A stretch of DNA of 64,000 nt from Auanema rhodensis (GCA_964057225.1 OZ059896.1:10416001-10480000); one strand, 5' to 3'. Counted from the stretch's first letter, positions 1 through 13,559 are shown. Notes: generated from the sequence alone by a model not told the origin. Translations and numbers: made by a program.

Positions 1-246
1 AAATGATCTCATATGATCAAGAAATGTAGAGAACTGGCATTTGCTGTAATAAATTATATATTCATGTCTGCTATGATTAAAGCACCTGTGTTACAAGACA
101 ACATAAGGAATCGTGATAACTAAATCAGTACAGCACACAACAATAACTTCAAAATATCTTCTAGTATACAATTTTAGTTCTGTTTTCTAGAGATCCGGAA
201 ACACGTACCTCAGCAAAAAATGATATCAACAGTAAAAAAATATATA

Positions 247-2014
247 TTATGAATCATCATCGGCCCATAGTGAACTATTATCATCTTCTTGTTCAGAAAA
301 GGATATGTTTTCCTGCACAGTTCTGAACTTTGCTTTTAACGCCGCACCTAGAAACGCTCCCTAAATTTGAAAAATAAAACTATAATTGTTTCTTAAAAGT
401 ACCTGATCTAAATCTGAAGTGGGAATATGTGTAGATCGTCGTCCCCGAGGAAGTGGTGTTCCACCAGGAGATCTAATACAAAAAATTACAGTAACGTTTG
501 AAAATTCGTATTACCTGTCAGTGTTAGTTTTCTTCAATCGAACAGTTTTTAAATCAAATACACTCGGCCTGACTATAGGTTCTCTATCACCGTCAGCAAA
601 TTCTGTATTTCTATTCTCGTCTTTCGTTTCAATATGCTATAACATTTCATTAACATCTGTTTTAACAATATTGTTACCTCCATAGCTAAACGAGGCTTAT
701 GTTGAGATTGATTACAGGGCTTCAAAAGATTAAGTGGGGGAGGTGGGGGAGGAGGTAACCCAGGAGGACATACTACTGGCGCTATTACTGGTTTTATAAC
801 AGAATTAGAATGTGTGTTTAAAGTCTAAAACGAAAGGATAAATAAAGTACATATAACAAGAAATACTTTTCCTCCCATAGTTGGACTACAAAGTGATCCT
901 CCCTTTCCTTCATCATCGGAAACAATAGACGCTCGTTCCGGTGAAGTATCCTAATAAAAAATGTAACTATGTAAACACGAGAAAAGAAACCTTCTCATTG
1001 GTGCGAAGACTCATAAAGTACTGTAATTGCTTAGTAAGCATGGCAACTTGTGCTTCCATTGATTGCAACTCAAAATAAAACTGTAACTGATAAGACAAAA
1101 GATGTAAGCGTACCGTTTCAGCTACTCCAGTTCGTGTGCTGCCCATAGACATTAGCTCATCATCATCTTCCAAAGTCATTGCAACAGACAATGGTTTATT
1201 AAAAAGCTTAACAGTACAAATTAACTTACGGAAAAAAGGTAAGCATACCTGGAATTCACTAATGTCATCTCTTGCTATAGATTCTGTTTTCACTCGAATT
1301 GGTAACATTGACCATTTTGGGAACAAATATGAATTTCTATGTACTACACCTAAAAAGGACAGATTGACATATTAAAGTTATGCACCCAACCTTCTTCATC
1401 ATCATCAGTAATAAGAACGGCTTCTATATTATTAAATGTATACTTTGGTGGTTTTCTTTCTACTTGTAATGGAACCTAAATTAATCTTTTACTGTTAATA
1501 ATGAAAATAAAATTTAACTTGATTCAATATCATTGCGGCATCGCCTTCAAAAGTGATAGGTTCGATTGGGGAATATCTTAAAGAAGCAAATGAGTGTATT
1601 ATTCAAGTAACAAAGCGTGCTTTAAAAGCATCCTTCGCAGATGTCGCCTACTGGCATTCCAAGTATTATTACAAAACGTGTCGAAGCATTGTCGTATGCG
1701 GATTCCTAGAGCTCGTAACCAAAAACGCTAAACAAGAATGTTGCATGAAGTATTAGTTATCACCAATAAACGAACCACTATCAACACCTCCTGGTTCAAA
1801 CATCGAGCCATTAATTCAATGCTACTTACTTCCTGTACAGCAACTACACCGGTGTTATAAGGCAGATGCTAAGACACTTGTATTATCGAAATACCATATC
1901 AAGTTAAACCTGCTCATTATCTTCATCAGAGCTAAGAGAATCATTTAATAAAGTAAATGCACGAGATTCCCTTTGTGATTCTAATTGAACTTCATTTCCA
2001 CCAGTAATACTCAT
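247..2014 (-). CDS. Putative mitochondrial fission regulator (MTFR1-like)
   Basis: Spliced minus-strand gene. The start is the ATG at 2014 (MSITGGNEVQ...), 3 nt after an ATTATAG acceptor; the stop TAA is at 247-249. Visible in order: an acidic N-terminus; a basic stretch; a segment with acidic residues followed by GWV (about 1381-1480); a predicted coiled coil (MEAQVAMLTKQLQYFMSL, about 1000-1060); a polyproline run (PPGLPPPPPPP, about 730-770); and a C-terminal helix (GAFLGAALKAKFRTVQ) before an acidic tail. MTFR1, MTFR2 and MTFR1L share this order: a charged GWV-like region, a short coiled coil, polyproline, then an A-x-L-x-x-KF segment. Members act at mitochondria to promote fission. Family placement is an inference from order and short motifs. 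Several exon joins in 1560-1960 are uncertain. The stop of the upstream same-strand HDAC6 gene is only 360 nt away. Confidence 0.5.
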
Positions 2015-2373
2015 GATCTATAATTGAAAACAAACGTGCGAAGAAAACACTAAGAAACAGATAAGAGCCATATAATGATAACGATACGCAATCAATTAGA
2101 CCACATTTATGAAATATAAAAAAATGTATTGATTGATCATTTTAATTATTGAAATGAGGAAAATATTCAAACCATTTAAATTCGCGCTAACGGTAAACAG
2201 CGTGCAATGATTCGTCAACTATAAATAGCGTACAATTAAAGAACATAATTTTTGGTGAATAGTGGTTTCATGTTCACTTCAATGTTAAAGTCAACGCAGT
2301 AAAAATCTTTTTTTTTTGATTTATTTTTCAAGGAATTATACATAAATTAATGTCAACGTAAATAAGTATACAT
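2015..2373. other. Intercistronic region between HDAC6 and the MTFR-like gene
   Basis: It holds the probable 3' UTR of the HDAC6 gene, with an AATAAA on the minus strand near 2325 beside a T-run, and the leader or outron of the MTFR-like gene ending in an ATTATAG acceptor. I see no other coding potential. Confidence 0.5.
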
Positions 2374-5300
2374 TTAGTGAGGAGCTTGAGGAATAGCTTC
2401 TCCAAATTTGCTCTTATGAGCGGCATTCTTAGACGGAGTAAGAACATCATTGTGTACGTAAGAATCACAGGGATAACACCAAACAGAGAGATCAGCTAAA
2501 GAAAGAGCCATAGGATGAGACGAGGTTAGGTGATGATGAAGGGCGTGTTCGTGAACATGCCGGCCACAATGTCCCTGAAGAGAGTTCAAGAGATATATGA
2601 ATCAATAGTACAGTACGAATATATCATATATAATAACCGATGACCTACTTGATAGCAATGTAAGCATATCCATACTTCGGCTCTAATACTGCAAGAAGCA
2701 CAGGGCGTTTCGGAATCTATACCCACATCAGGAACCGGATTTACCTCAAATGGCTCTTTTCAAAGAATGTTTAAACAAAGCATTTACCTGATCTAAATGA
2801 GGACAATCTGAGAGAGGAATGACTGCATGTAGAGCTCCGATATCGTCGATATGTGAAGGACTGGTCAAATCGGCCATTTCTTCGTCTTCTTGATAATGGA
2901 TCCAGTCTACAGGAAGCTAAAACAAAGCATGAAACTTCAAAATTTAATTAGCTGTATTATTGGAAGAGGAACCAATTCATATTGCATTTGTTATATCAGA
3001 AATTTATTAATGTTTTCAAGCAAGCGGTGTGAAATGGGAAAAAAAACAATATAAAATCACAAATGATGTGTCTATTCATTTAATATTAAGTTTTTCAATC
3101 TCATCTGCCAATTCAGAAGGTGAAGGGACAGTACGAGCTTCGCGTAACTTGCTTGCTAGGCGGGAAGAACGGAGTGGTGTAACTTCCATATTTTTTAAAT
3201 TATCAACAATATTAGCAGTTGAGCCGCGTGAATTATGTAATCTAGAAGTTGTTTTGGGTGTTGATTTTGTGCTACGTGCTTTCCCGGACGTTGTAAAGTG
3301 AGGTGAATTTATAACTTTTCCAAACCGAGTCTAAACCCGCAACATAATGCAGGTGAAGATTTATGAATTTCCTTACCTGGAAGCCTTTTAACATGTGCCA
3401 ATAACGCTGCTGAATGAAAGCTGATTTCCGTAATGTTGACCAAGCCTCAGGATGAACATGTCTATAAGACTTCAACATTGAAGAAACAATTATCACTAAC
3501 ATACTTTTGCTTTTGTTCTAAAGGTTCTAAGAAATATCGTTTAAGGGACCGATTGATCATTGTTTCACATACAGCGGAAGCACTAACAGAGATAGATTCA
3601 ATGTTATATCCTATAAATAAGGTAATATATATCAGATATATATTTTTTTATTCACCTCCTTCTAAGACTGTTACTAGTTTTCCTCCAGCTAAGCCAGACA
3701 AAAAATGAGTAAGAAGCCCAAACATGGCAGGAGATACCTTAAGAACTAATAACTAGCTTTTGCTATGAGAAAAATATATTCACTTTATATTCTCCCAATG
3801 GATCACCCTTAGCCGCATCAAAACCTGCTGATATAAAAACTAAATCTGGATTAAACTCGTATGCAATTGGCATAATAATCTGAAATTCGAATACATATTA
3901 TGAAAACCATAAAACATAAATCCTTTGTTTAGCTCACTTTCACAAACGCAGCCTCATACTCTCTATCCCCCATAGCTGCTCCGCTGAACGGTATGTTCAC
4001 TGTGAATCCTTCACCTTTACCATCACCAACATCGGATAAATCTTTCGGCTCGCCTATAGGATAAAACATTCCTCCTTCATGTCTATGTATTGAAATGTAT
4101 AACACATTATTATCCTATAATATTAATTTTCTTGATTTTTTATTCATTATACAAACCTCAAAAAAGATTTCTTGAGTACCGTTACCATGATGAACATCCC
4201 AATCAACAATCAGAACCTTTTTTACTCCATATTTTTTAATGGCATACTATAACCAGCTCGTTTAAAAATTAACGTATACGTATTAAAACCTGTGTAGCTA
4301 TGCCTACGTTGTTGAAAAGGCAAAAGCCGCTTGGCTTCGATATTCCAGCATGGTGCCCTGAAAGGAAACAATCCACGAGCAAACAGAAACAAGACTACAA
4401 GGCCACCAAGAAGCTGCATGAATAATTCTAATGAAGAGCTGGCATGTAATCTCGTTCATAAACGTATATACAACGCGCCAGTATCCTTTTTTTACCAAAG
4501 AATTGTTCACCGATACACTTTTTTAAAATTAGAAAACGTTAATTGAAATCAATCTCCAAATTCGAGTAACGCAACCATATGATTCGTCACATTTAACTTT
4601 CCTTGAACTCATTCTTATCAACCGGTTGGTTTCCCAATTTTAATTTTACATTTGTTAATTTAATGAAAAAAATAGTACCTGGTGGTCGAATTACCGCAAA
4701 CGCATTCGACAATGTAGTGGGTTCGTCATTGTATACTTGATCTACACACTGCAAATATTTACATTATATACTAAAGTTGTAGTAATTTCCATAAGAATAC
4801 ATCTTATGTATCTATTTATTAAATCAAAAAAAATTAATTTTCCAAGTAGTTATAATAAAAATTGATTCTATAATATTCCCATTAGATGTTTATAAGATAA
4901 TATGAAACCTAGAAGATATTATATCAGTTCTAGATTGGAAACTTTTTTTTATTACGTAAGTATGTTCCAAATTTGAAACATTGTAGTGATAAGAAACAAA
5001 CGGCTGGGCTGTCGCATAGTCAAACAAAACCCAGAGACCAAGCTCATTCTTTTTCTCTTACAAATACATTCGTAAATTCAGAATTTGTGTGCTTAGCATG
5101 AGTCACTTGTTCACAAATTCTCTTCCAACATATTTATAACATAACTTCGTAATCTTAATGTAGAATACTCTCAGCAGTAAAAATTGACACTACGCTGTTT
5201 CAGAATAGACTACATAGGTGCACGGAGATATGTGTTAAACAGTGATACCAGGTATGCTCAAGAAAACATATAGTAATATTATTCTTCAGAATGGATACTA

Positions 5301-8300
5301 ATGCAAGTAAGCCAGAGTTGCAACTACCTCCATTTCACCGATTATTGGAAAAGGAATTTATTTTTCCATTTTTGTTATACTTCGCATTTTTCCGAATAGC
5401 TAGCACAATAATCAAGCAGAAATTCTGGCAAGACTTTAAGGGGTTTAAGTATGCAACATCTTTAAACAATGTTTAATAAAAATGCTTGCAGGAAATACCG
5501 ACTACAAAACTTGTCTGTATGTTTATTACATTCAGTTATTTCTGGATTATGGTCAGCAGCTTTCTTATTATTTCATCCAACTTTGATGGTTAGAGGGATA
5601 ATTATATGGTATAATCCAATTGCTGCACAATTACCTATTCTGTCAATGGGTACAAATCAAAATTTTTCATCACTCATTTAAAAATATCTGTAATTCTCCA
5701 GCCTACTTTCTTCATGATGCTATTGATATGCTCAATCATGAATGGTCTAAATGGACTTTAGAACTATTATTTCATCATGTAGCAACATGCTTTAGCTTAA
5801 GTACAGGCCTAGTGCCTCGCAAATTTTTATTATGCACCTACTGGGCTTTGCTCATGGAAGTTAATAGGTGATATTATCCAGAAAGTAAAATAATCTTAGA
5901 ATTTTAGTATTTTTCTGCACTGCCGAACAATTATGCAAATTTCTAATTATTCAATAACTTATTCAACATTTTACTATTATATACTGAAATTGAATGTTAT
6001 AAGGTAAATTAATACAAAATATTCCTTTCTTCAAAAATTTTAATTTCAGTTTCGTACTGTTTCGCTTTCTAGCACAATTAGTTTTTATATATTTAATTAT
6101 TTTTCATTACATTTTCGAAATGCATTACTTCTATTTATGTGTAGCATTGGGGGGTCCCTTCACTTTTTTTATCATAAACGGCTTGCTATTCATGAGAATT
6201 ATTGCTACTGATGGATATTTGGGTGATAAGTGGAGACAGAAAATAGCTACTACACGGTATTTAAATTTTAGAATCAGACCATGCTAATACAAATACTTGT
6301 AGGGACTTCTCGAAGGACGATACAATATCGAAAACGGATTAAAGCGTAAAAATTTTAGTATTATGTAAAGGTTACCGGCTGTTTAAATTGCAATAAAAAA
6401 ATAAAAATTTACCTGTAGTACAGCACCAACAGCATTTGATGCAATATTAAATGAATGATTTGTCAAAAAAATAGAATCTAAATCTTGCTCTTTTCGTCGT
6501 AGTTCTTCATCTGTCATCTAGAAATGGAAATTAAAAACATTTAATAACAAAAGGCTTACTCCCTGAGTTCTTGCTAAATTTTGCACATGAGGTCGATCAT
6601 GAACGAGTTCGAGCTCACTTTCAGTCGCCAATCGTTTATTCATAACCATTTCACATTGAACATTAAGACCATCTGTTCCAAAAGTTTCAATTATCTAAAT
6701 ACTATTTGAACAAATTTAGACTACAATACGCCTACCCGTTCTGTTCGTGCTGGTTTTTCGGGATGATCATCTTCCTCAATATTATAATGAAGATGGTCGT
6801 CTTTAATATAATAAACATATGTTTTTGAAGCTGCCGGCAGCTTCTCTTTAATCAGATCAATCATGTATAATAGTGTTTTTTATCAAAATGTTACCGTCAG
6901 CATTATAGAACATCAATTCAGATTGAGTCACATTACCCGTATTGACTTTTTCCTCTTCGGACAATGAAACGAAGGATGCATCAGATGAATGACTGTAAAG
7001 AAGTTCAGATAACTGAAAATTATATACACTTACATTTCCCAATTTTTTCCACTTTTATTTTTGTAAAAAGCCAATCCGGGCCAAAATTGTCTATGAACAG
7101 AAATTACATTTAGGCAAGTGGAGACAGTGCTGAACTATATATATATTCTTAAACTAGAATTGTGCAAACCTCTCTTTGGGAGGATTCAATGGTTGTAATT
7201 GATAAGGAATGAACCCTTTCAAAACTCGAACACAGCGCTGCACACCCAATGCTGATGCAGAATGATTGTATCCTCCCTTTATAAAACACTTTGCTCTATA
7301 ACAATACACAAATCGTACCTCTAATATAACTAAAAGTTTCCCTTTCGCTAATGCCTTCAAATGGTATAGCAAATGAGAATATCCGTCAGGAGTTAGATTC
7401 ATTTCCCCTAAAGGATCTCCTTGTAAGGAATCAAAGCCTGCAAACTGACGAATAAAATAAATACATAGTTATATGAACCTGCGGACACAATCACAATATT
7501 CGGATTGAAATCAGACGCTATTGGCCAAATAATATTCCAGAAAATTGCCAGGTAGTCGGAGTCTCCACACCCAGTCTAAAGGACATGCTGCTTCTTTCCT
7601 AATAATAAAAATAACCTCATTTAAGGGTATGTTAACGTTATATCCCCGGCCTTCTCCATCTCCAACAGAATCAAAATTAGATTCAGCTAAATGAGGCCAA
7701 TATTTTCCTTGCTCATAGCGATGAACCGAAATATATAAAACCCTAGAGAAAAAAACATTATTTTGATGGGATATTATCAAACCTCTTATCATCATAGAAT
7801 ATTCGTTGAGTTCCTTGACCATGATGGACATCAAAATCAACAATTAATATTCTATAGAAATAATATATATATTTTATATAATTCACATTTACCTATCCGC
7901 GCCAAAATTGAATGCAGCTTCTGCTGCTTGAGCAGAATTATTAAAGATACAGAACCCGTTAGCGTTCGATACATCTGCGTGATGACCAGGTGGACGTACT
8001 ATAGCAAATCCATTAGGTATCTACCGTAATGCTTGATTGAAAAAACTAAATATATGATAAATCACCTTTTCCTCCATAATCATTTCTGCCATAGTACGAC
8101 AACATGAAACACTCTCTTGGGCGGCTTGTAAAGAGCCATGAAATTACACAAGGTTTCAGTGTTTCTGCATATTAAACTTACTGGTGTCATAAAAACAGAA
8201 TCATATTGGCTACAAAAATTATTTAGCTCATCTTGATCCAAAACACTAGTATTGAATACACTATTAAGATAGTGAGCATCATGAGTTAATTTCAAATCAC

Positions 8301-8548
8301 TTTCGTCAATACTAGGCCAATCCTAAATAAAGCGCTCGTTGTTAGAGTTGAAATTCTATTCAAACCTCTAATATATTACAGCCTTCAATACAATCAGATT
8401 GTGAAAGATACTTTTTTATCAACTCTATTCTTGATGGATGTTCTGGATGTTCTGTATTTATGGTATTGATGTGATTAATTTGAAATGAATTATATCCAAT
8501 TGTAGTTTTATAGTCTATATTTGGCGACCCCTCAGAAAAAATATCCAT
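2374..8548 (-). CDS. hda-6: Histone deacetylase 6 (two deacetylase domains + ZnF-UBP)
   Basis: Class IIb, Zn-dependent deacetylase; the family removes acetyl groups from tubulin and other mainly cytoplasmic proteins and binds ubiquitin chain ends. The start is the ATG at 8548, 5 nt after a TCTTTTAG acceptor. Domain 1 (about 8500-7100) has [33 protein letters not shown] and LEGGYNHS. Domain 2 (about 6840-3480) has [47 protein letters not shown] and LEGGYN. Both keep the His-His pair and the Zn ligands, so both look active. A linker (3480-3090) leads to the ZnF-UBP (about 2930-2374) with its paired Cys and [15 protein letters not shown]; the stop is at 2374-2376. Domain 2 is split by a roughly 1.66 kb intron (about 6411 to 4750) that houses the opposite-strand TLC gene. 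Orthology is secure; individual small exon ends are approximate. Confidence 0.94.
5291..6287 (+). CDS. fld-1: TLC-domain membrane protein (TLCD1/TLCD2, FLD-1 type)
   Basis: Four exons can be read: 5291-5448, 5492-5649, 5702-5867 and 6050-6287, giving 239 residues, close to vertebrate TLCD1. The ATG is 1 nt after a TTCTTCAG acceptor. The protein has several hydrophobic segments typical of TRAM-LAG1-CLN8 domains: [18 protein letters not shown]; a second after [11 protein letters not shown]; then [32 protein letters not shown]; and a C-terminal segment ending near GDKWRQK. LLFHHV and MEVNS are the family hallmarks. TLCD1/2 and C. elegans FLD-1 limit long-chain polyunsaturated fatty acids in membrane phospholipids and so tune membrane fluidity. 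The whole gene lies in an intron of the HDAC6 gene on the other strand. Assignment to TLCD1/2 rather than another TLC subfamily is likely but rests on motifs only. Confidence 0.86.
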
Positions 8549-9039
8549 ACTACCTAAAAGATATTTGTCTTGTTTATATTAATAAAAATAAAAGTATTAA
8601 TTTTTTTGCTGCATGAAAGAGTATCTTAATGCTTAAGTCATTTTTTGCTTTGAATAAAAAATGCTGCCGTTAGTTGCACACTTTAGTTCCTTTTGAAGGG
8701 ATAAAAACCGTGCAACCGGTTGCTTACTGCTATCCTAAACAATATATTTTTTTTGAAATAGTATGTTAGTTATTTAATTAAAGTTAAATGTTTAGTATGA
8801 AATGTTTAATATCATTTAATGTATTTCATGATTATAAAACATAAAAAAGCGGAAGGCCGTCCTACTTTTTTTTACAATTACTACTTGCAACCGATTTATT
8901 TGTTCATTTCTTCATATTGCGTCAGGTTGACGGACATGTTTTACAAATTTTGCTTCATTGTTTTTTTCCCTTCTTTATCTATGATATTTGAAATCAATTG
9001 TTATATGAACGTATTAACATCACTATACGTTTTCAGAAG
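8549..9039. promoter_or_regulatory. Divergent intergenic region hda-6 / iars-1
   Basis: 491 nt of AT-rich sequence between two head-to-head genes, so both promoters should lie here or very near. Each side ends in a splice acceptor just before the ATG (TCTTTTAG on the minus strand, TTTTCAG at 9031-9036 on the plus strand), as expected for trans-spliced outrons. No recognised promoter motif is seen. Confidence 0.45.
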
Positions 9040-12000
9040 ATGAGTAGGCTTAGTACCGTCCCTGATAATATCAACTTTTCTGCCGAGGAAGACGTAACCC
9101 TGAAGAGATGGAAAGAGAAAAAAGTTTTTGAAAAATCTCTAGAGTACGCTAAATAATTATTTCTTTATTTCTTTTATTTATTTCTTAGGATTTCTAAAGA
9201 TCGTCCTCGTTACACTTTTTATGACGGACCGCCCTTTGCTACTGGACTTCCTCACTATGGGCATATACTTGCTGGAACAATCAAGGTAGCTTAGCTTAAT
9301 GTACTAGAAAAAATTTTTTTTCAGGATGTGGTCACTAGATGGGCTCATCAAAGTGGCTTCCATGTAGAGCGACGTTTTGGATGGGATACTCATGGGCTTC
9401 CTGTGGTAGCTAAATATAGTTTTTTTTTTTCAAAGATAATATTTCCAGGAGTTTGAGGTTGACAAAACTCTTGGAATTAAAGGACCCGATGATATTCTCA
9501 AGATGGGAATTGGCAAATACAACGAACAATGCAGAAGCATTGTTATGCGATATGCTGATGTTGGTCTAATTCTGAAAACAGTTAACAACTTTGTTGTTTC
9601 AGGAATGGGAAGAAACTGTTAATCGCATGGGCCGATGGATTGATTTCCGTAATGATTATAAAACTCTTTATCCATGGTTTATGGAAAGTGTCTGGTGGGT
9701 TTTCAGCGAGTTGGTGAAGAAAGGAATGGTTTACCGTGGTGTTAAAGTAAAATAAAATTTGAGACGGTTTCAATATTCCTAATTTAAGGTAATGCCTTTT
9801 TCTACTGCTTGTTCAACTCCATTATCGAACTTCGAAGCTGGACAGAATTATAAAGATGTAGTTGATCCAGCAGGTTAGCATATATTCAAAAACATTATTA
9901 TACGTTTCATTCTTATAGTATTCGTTGGATTCCGTCTTGATGAAAATCCTAATAGAATGATGGTAGCATGGACTACCACTCCTTGGACTCTCCCTAGTAA
10001 CTTGGCTCTTTGTGTCCACCCAGACCTTTCTTATGTTGTAGCTAAGGGTAAGATTAATGTTTCACACTATTTTTACTCTCTATATTACAGATAAAACTAC
10101 AAATATTGAGTATATTGTTATGGAAGAGCGCTTATCCGAACTCAAGAATGATAACCTGGAAGTAATTGAAAAGGTAATATTTATCAGTCAAGGATAACAA
10201 TAAACATATAAAAATATCTTTGTTTTCTAAATTATGTGTATTTATGCTTGTTCTTAACAATATTTTTTCAGCTTAAAGGATCAGATTTGAAAGACAAAAC
10301 ATATCAACCTTTGTTCCCTTACTTTGAACATTTGAAGAAGGAGCGAAATGCTTTCCGTGTTCTCAATAATACTTTTGTTACCACTGATCAGGGTACTGGT
10401 GTTGTCCATCAATCTCCTTACTTTGGAGAGGTAAACCTCTAATATTTTTTTATAATTACTATTATGTTTCAGATTGATTTCACAGTTTGTCTTGAAAATG
10501 GAGTAATTACTAAGGATATGAAAGTCGTATGCCCTGTCGATGAGAAGGGATGGTAAGAAGATGTTTAAAAATTTTGTTATGGTGTTATATTAAGCTACAC
10601 ATCGGAAGTACCTGACTTTGTTGGAATATATGTAAAGGATGCTGACAAATTGATATGTAAGAGATTAAAGGAATCTGGTAACCTTATTAAACAAGGAGAG
10701 GTGGGAATGCGTCAATATGAAATAAATAAATAACTTCTTCAAGGTTAAACATAATTATCCATTCTGTTGGAGATCTGATACACCTCTTCTATACAAAGCT
10801 GTTCCATCGTGGTTTATCAGAGTAGAATCAATCCGTGATCGCCTTCTTGAATCTAATGAACATACTTATTGGTAAACAATTAGTTTGATTCATTAATATT
10901 CGTATTTGTTAAGGGTACCACAATTTGTCAAGGAAAAACGTTTTGCTAATTGGCTCAGAGATGCTAGAGATTGGGCTGTATCAAGAAATAGATTCTGGGG
11001 AACTCCTATCAATCTCTGGGTCAGTGACGATTTGGAAGAAGTTGTATGTCCAAGCAGTATTGCTGAATTGGAAGAATTAACTGGTCAAAAAATTACTGAC
11101 ATTCACAGGGAAAGGTATTAAAAAATTGTGTATAACATATTTATTGTATCACATGCAGTGTGGATCACCTTACTATTCCGTCTAAAACTGGAAGAGGAGT
11201 TTTAAAACGTGTATCTGAGGTAATAGCTCAACTCGCATCATATATATCAATGTAATATATAGGTATTCGATTGTTGGTTCGAGTCTGGTTCTATGCCATA
11301 TGCTCAAAATCATTATCCTTTCGAAAACAAGAAGGTCTTTGAAGATAACTTCCCTGCAGATTTTATTGCTGAGGGTATAGATCAAACACGTGGATGGTTC
11401 TACACTTTACTTGTTCTTTCTACTGCATTATTCAATAAACCACCTTTCAAGGTATAGCAATCTATTTGATTTTGTATAGTTTTTCTTTCAGAATTTGATC
11501 TGCAATGGTCTTGTTCTTGCAACCGATGGTAACAAGATGTCTAAGAGAAAGAAGAATTACCCTGACCCAATGGAGGTTGTGAAGAAATACGGAGCTGACG
11601 CACTTCGTCTATATCTCATCAACTCTCCAGTTGTACGTGGAGAGAATCTTCGTTTCCGGTAAAAGTTTTTATATAATTTTGTTTTTCAACTTTTTTTTAG
11701 CGAGGAAGGTGTTCGTGAGCTGTTAAAGGATGTGTTCCTACCATGGTACAACGCATATCGTTTCTTTGTACAGAATATTCAAGCTTATGAGCATGTTAGT
11801 TTTTTCTGTCGTTGAATAAATTGAATGTTAATTTCAGGAAACCAAAGAAGAGTTTAACTTTACTCATGATATTAGAAGTGACAATGTAATGGATCGTTGG
11901 ATTGAATCATTCACTAATAGTTTAGTTCAATTTGTGCGCAAGGAAATGGCCGAGTACAATCAGTTATAGTTATGTTTATTTAATTAATTTGTCTTAGATA

Positions 12001-13504
12001 TCGCCTTTATGCCGTTGTTGCACCTCTAACAAAATTCTTTGATACTTTGACAAATATCTACATTCGTCTCAACAGGAAGAGAATAAAGGTAATTGAAATG
12101 GATATTTTCTATATTCACGAATAGTTTTAAGGGAGATGAAGGAAGAGAAGATCAAGTTCGTGCTTTAAATGCTTTAGGAAAGGTTATTATACTGATTACT
12201 CGTCTTATGTCTCCATTCACTCCTTTCTTCTGTGATTACATATGGCAAAATATTCACAAGGTTTATTTCTTATTTTTGCGACACATTTTATGACCCCTAC
12301 TGCTCTCTAGATTACTGGACATTCTGAAGAATCCGTACATTTCACACTTCTGCCTACTCCCGATGACAGTCTGATTGATGTCACCATTGAGAGACGTGTT
12401 GAAGCCATGCGCTCGGTTATTGAGCTTGTCCGTATATGCAGAGAAAGAAAGGGTATACCAGTAAAGGTGAATTCAATTGTATCATCCAATCACAATTATT
12501 TTCTTTTTAGTATCCTCTCAAAGAAATGATTGTTATCAACAGAGACGAACAATATTTGAATGATCTTGTAAGCTTGCAAGACTACATTCTTTCTGAGGTT
12601 AATGTTCGTAAATTGACCGTGTCTCAAGATAAAGCTAAATATGGAATTAAGCTGAAGGTTTTTTTTAAACTTATAATGTTGGTGTATTAAATGTCCTTTA
12701 AGGCTGAACCTAACTTCCGTATGTTGGGAACTCGATTGAAGGGTGATCAAAAGAAGGTAGCTGAATATCTTAAAGGAGATAAGAAGAATCCCCCCAAAAT
12801 CACTGAAGAGGAATTAGAGAAATTCCTTTCCGAAGGTTTGTAGAACTTCAGAATTTCTATTTATAACTGATATTATTGTTTTTAAGGAACTTTGAACGTT
12901 TTGGGTTATGATTTATCATTAGAAGAAGTTGCTGTCTCTTATGCTAACGATGAAAAGGGAGCCGGAATCGAAGGGTTTGAAACAGTATCTGACAGCAAGG
13001 TATTAAAAGAATTTGAGAAAATTTGTATTTTTTCTTAATTGTAGACAATTGTTATGATCGATACCACTGAAGATGATTCATTGAAAGAGGAAGGACTAGC
13101 TCGTGAAATCACAAACAGAATCCAGAAACTTCGTAAAACAGTAATATCTGACTTTATCTTCGGATATAATTTTTCAATATCAGGCAAAACTCGTATCTAC
13201 TGACGCAGCGACTGTATTTATTCAAATTCTGCCAGCTGATTCTCTGCTTGCCAAAGTTGTTACTGCTCACCAGAAAAATATTGAAAATGTCACTGGTATT
13301 CTGCTTACATAGTTCACGCTGTAGTTCATGCTTTTTTCTTTATAGGCACACCCGTAGTGATAAGCAGCGCTCCTTCTGATAAAAAAGCTACTGCTGAGAA
13401 TGTGAGCAAAGTAAAAGATGACGAAGTTTCGGTTAGTTCCATATTAGAGTTCTGAGATATATATTTTATATTTACAGTTGTGGCTCTACACCGAGAAGCA
13501 GTAA
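9040..13504 (+). CDS. iars-1: Isoleucyl-tRNA synthetase, cytoplasmic
   Basis: Charges tRNA-Ile with isoleucine for cytosolic translation and proofreads mischarged valine. The gene is split by many short introns. The start [10 protein letters not shown] lies 3 nt after a TTTTCAG acceptor; the protein ends LWLYTEKQ, stop at 13502-13504. Class I signatures are intact: PHYGHILAG (HIGH box, near 9255), GWDTHGLP (near 9380), [15 protein letters not shown] (KMSKS box, near 11530). The editing domain shows TTPWTLPSN (near 9975) and [13 protein letters not shown] (near 10395). The C-terminal anticodon-binding and extension regions follow to 13500. Predicted length, about 1,140 residues, fits nematode cytosolic IleRS and not the shorter mitochondrial form. 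There is no mitochondrial presequence. An AATAAA polyadenylation signal lies at 13554-13559. Confidence 0.97.
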
Positions 13505-13553
13505 ATTAATTTTGAATTTCATTACGGCTTTTTGTTTGTTTTTTGCTGTTTGA

Positions 13554-13559
13554 AATAAA
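13554..13559 (+). terminator. Polyadenylation signal AATAAA of iars-1
   Basis: Exact AATAAA 50 nt after the iars-1 stop codon, in a T-rich 3' UTR and at a normal distance for a nematode poly(A) signal. Confidence 0.7.

Noticed and set aside
1553-1756. Plus-strand open frame with SFADVAYW
   Set aside because: It resembles an MTFR motif by chance but lies antisense to the minus-strand gene, whose exons explain the region better.
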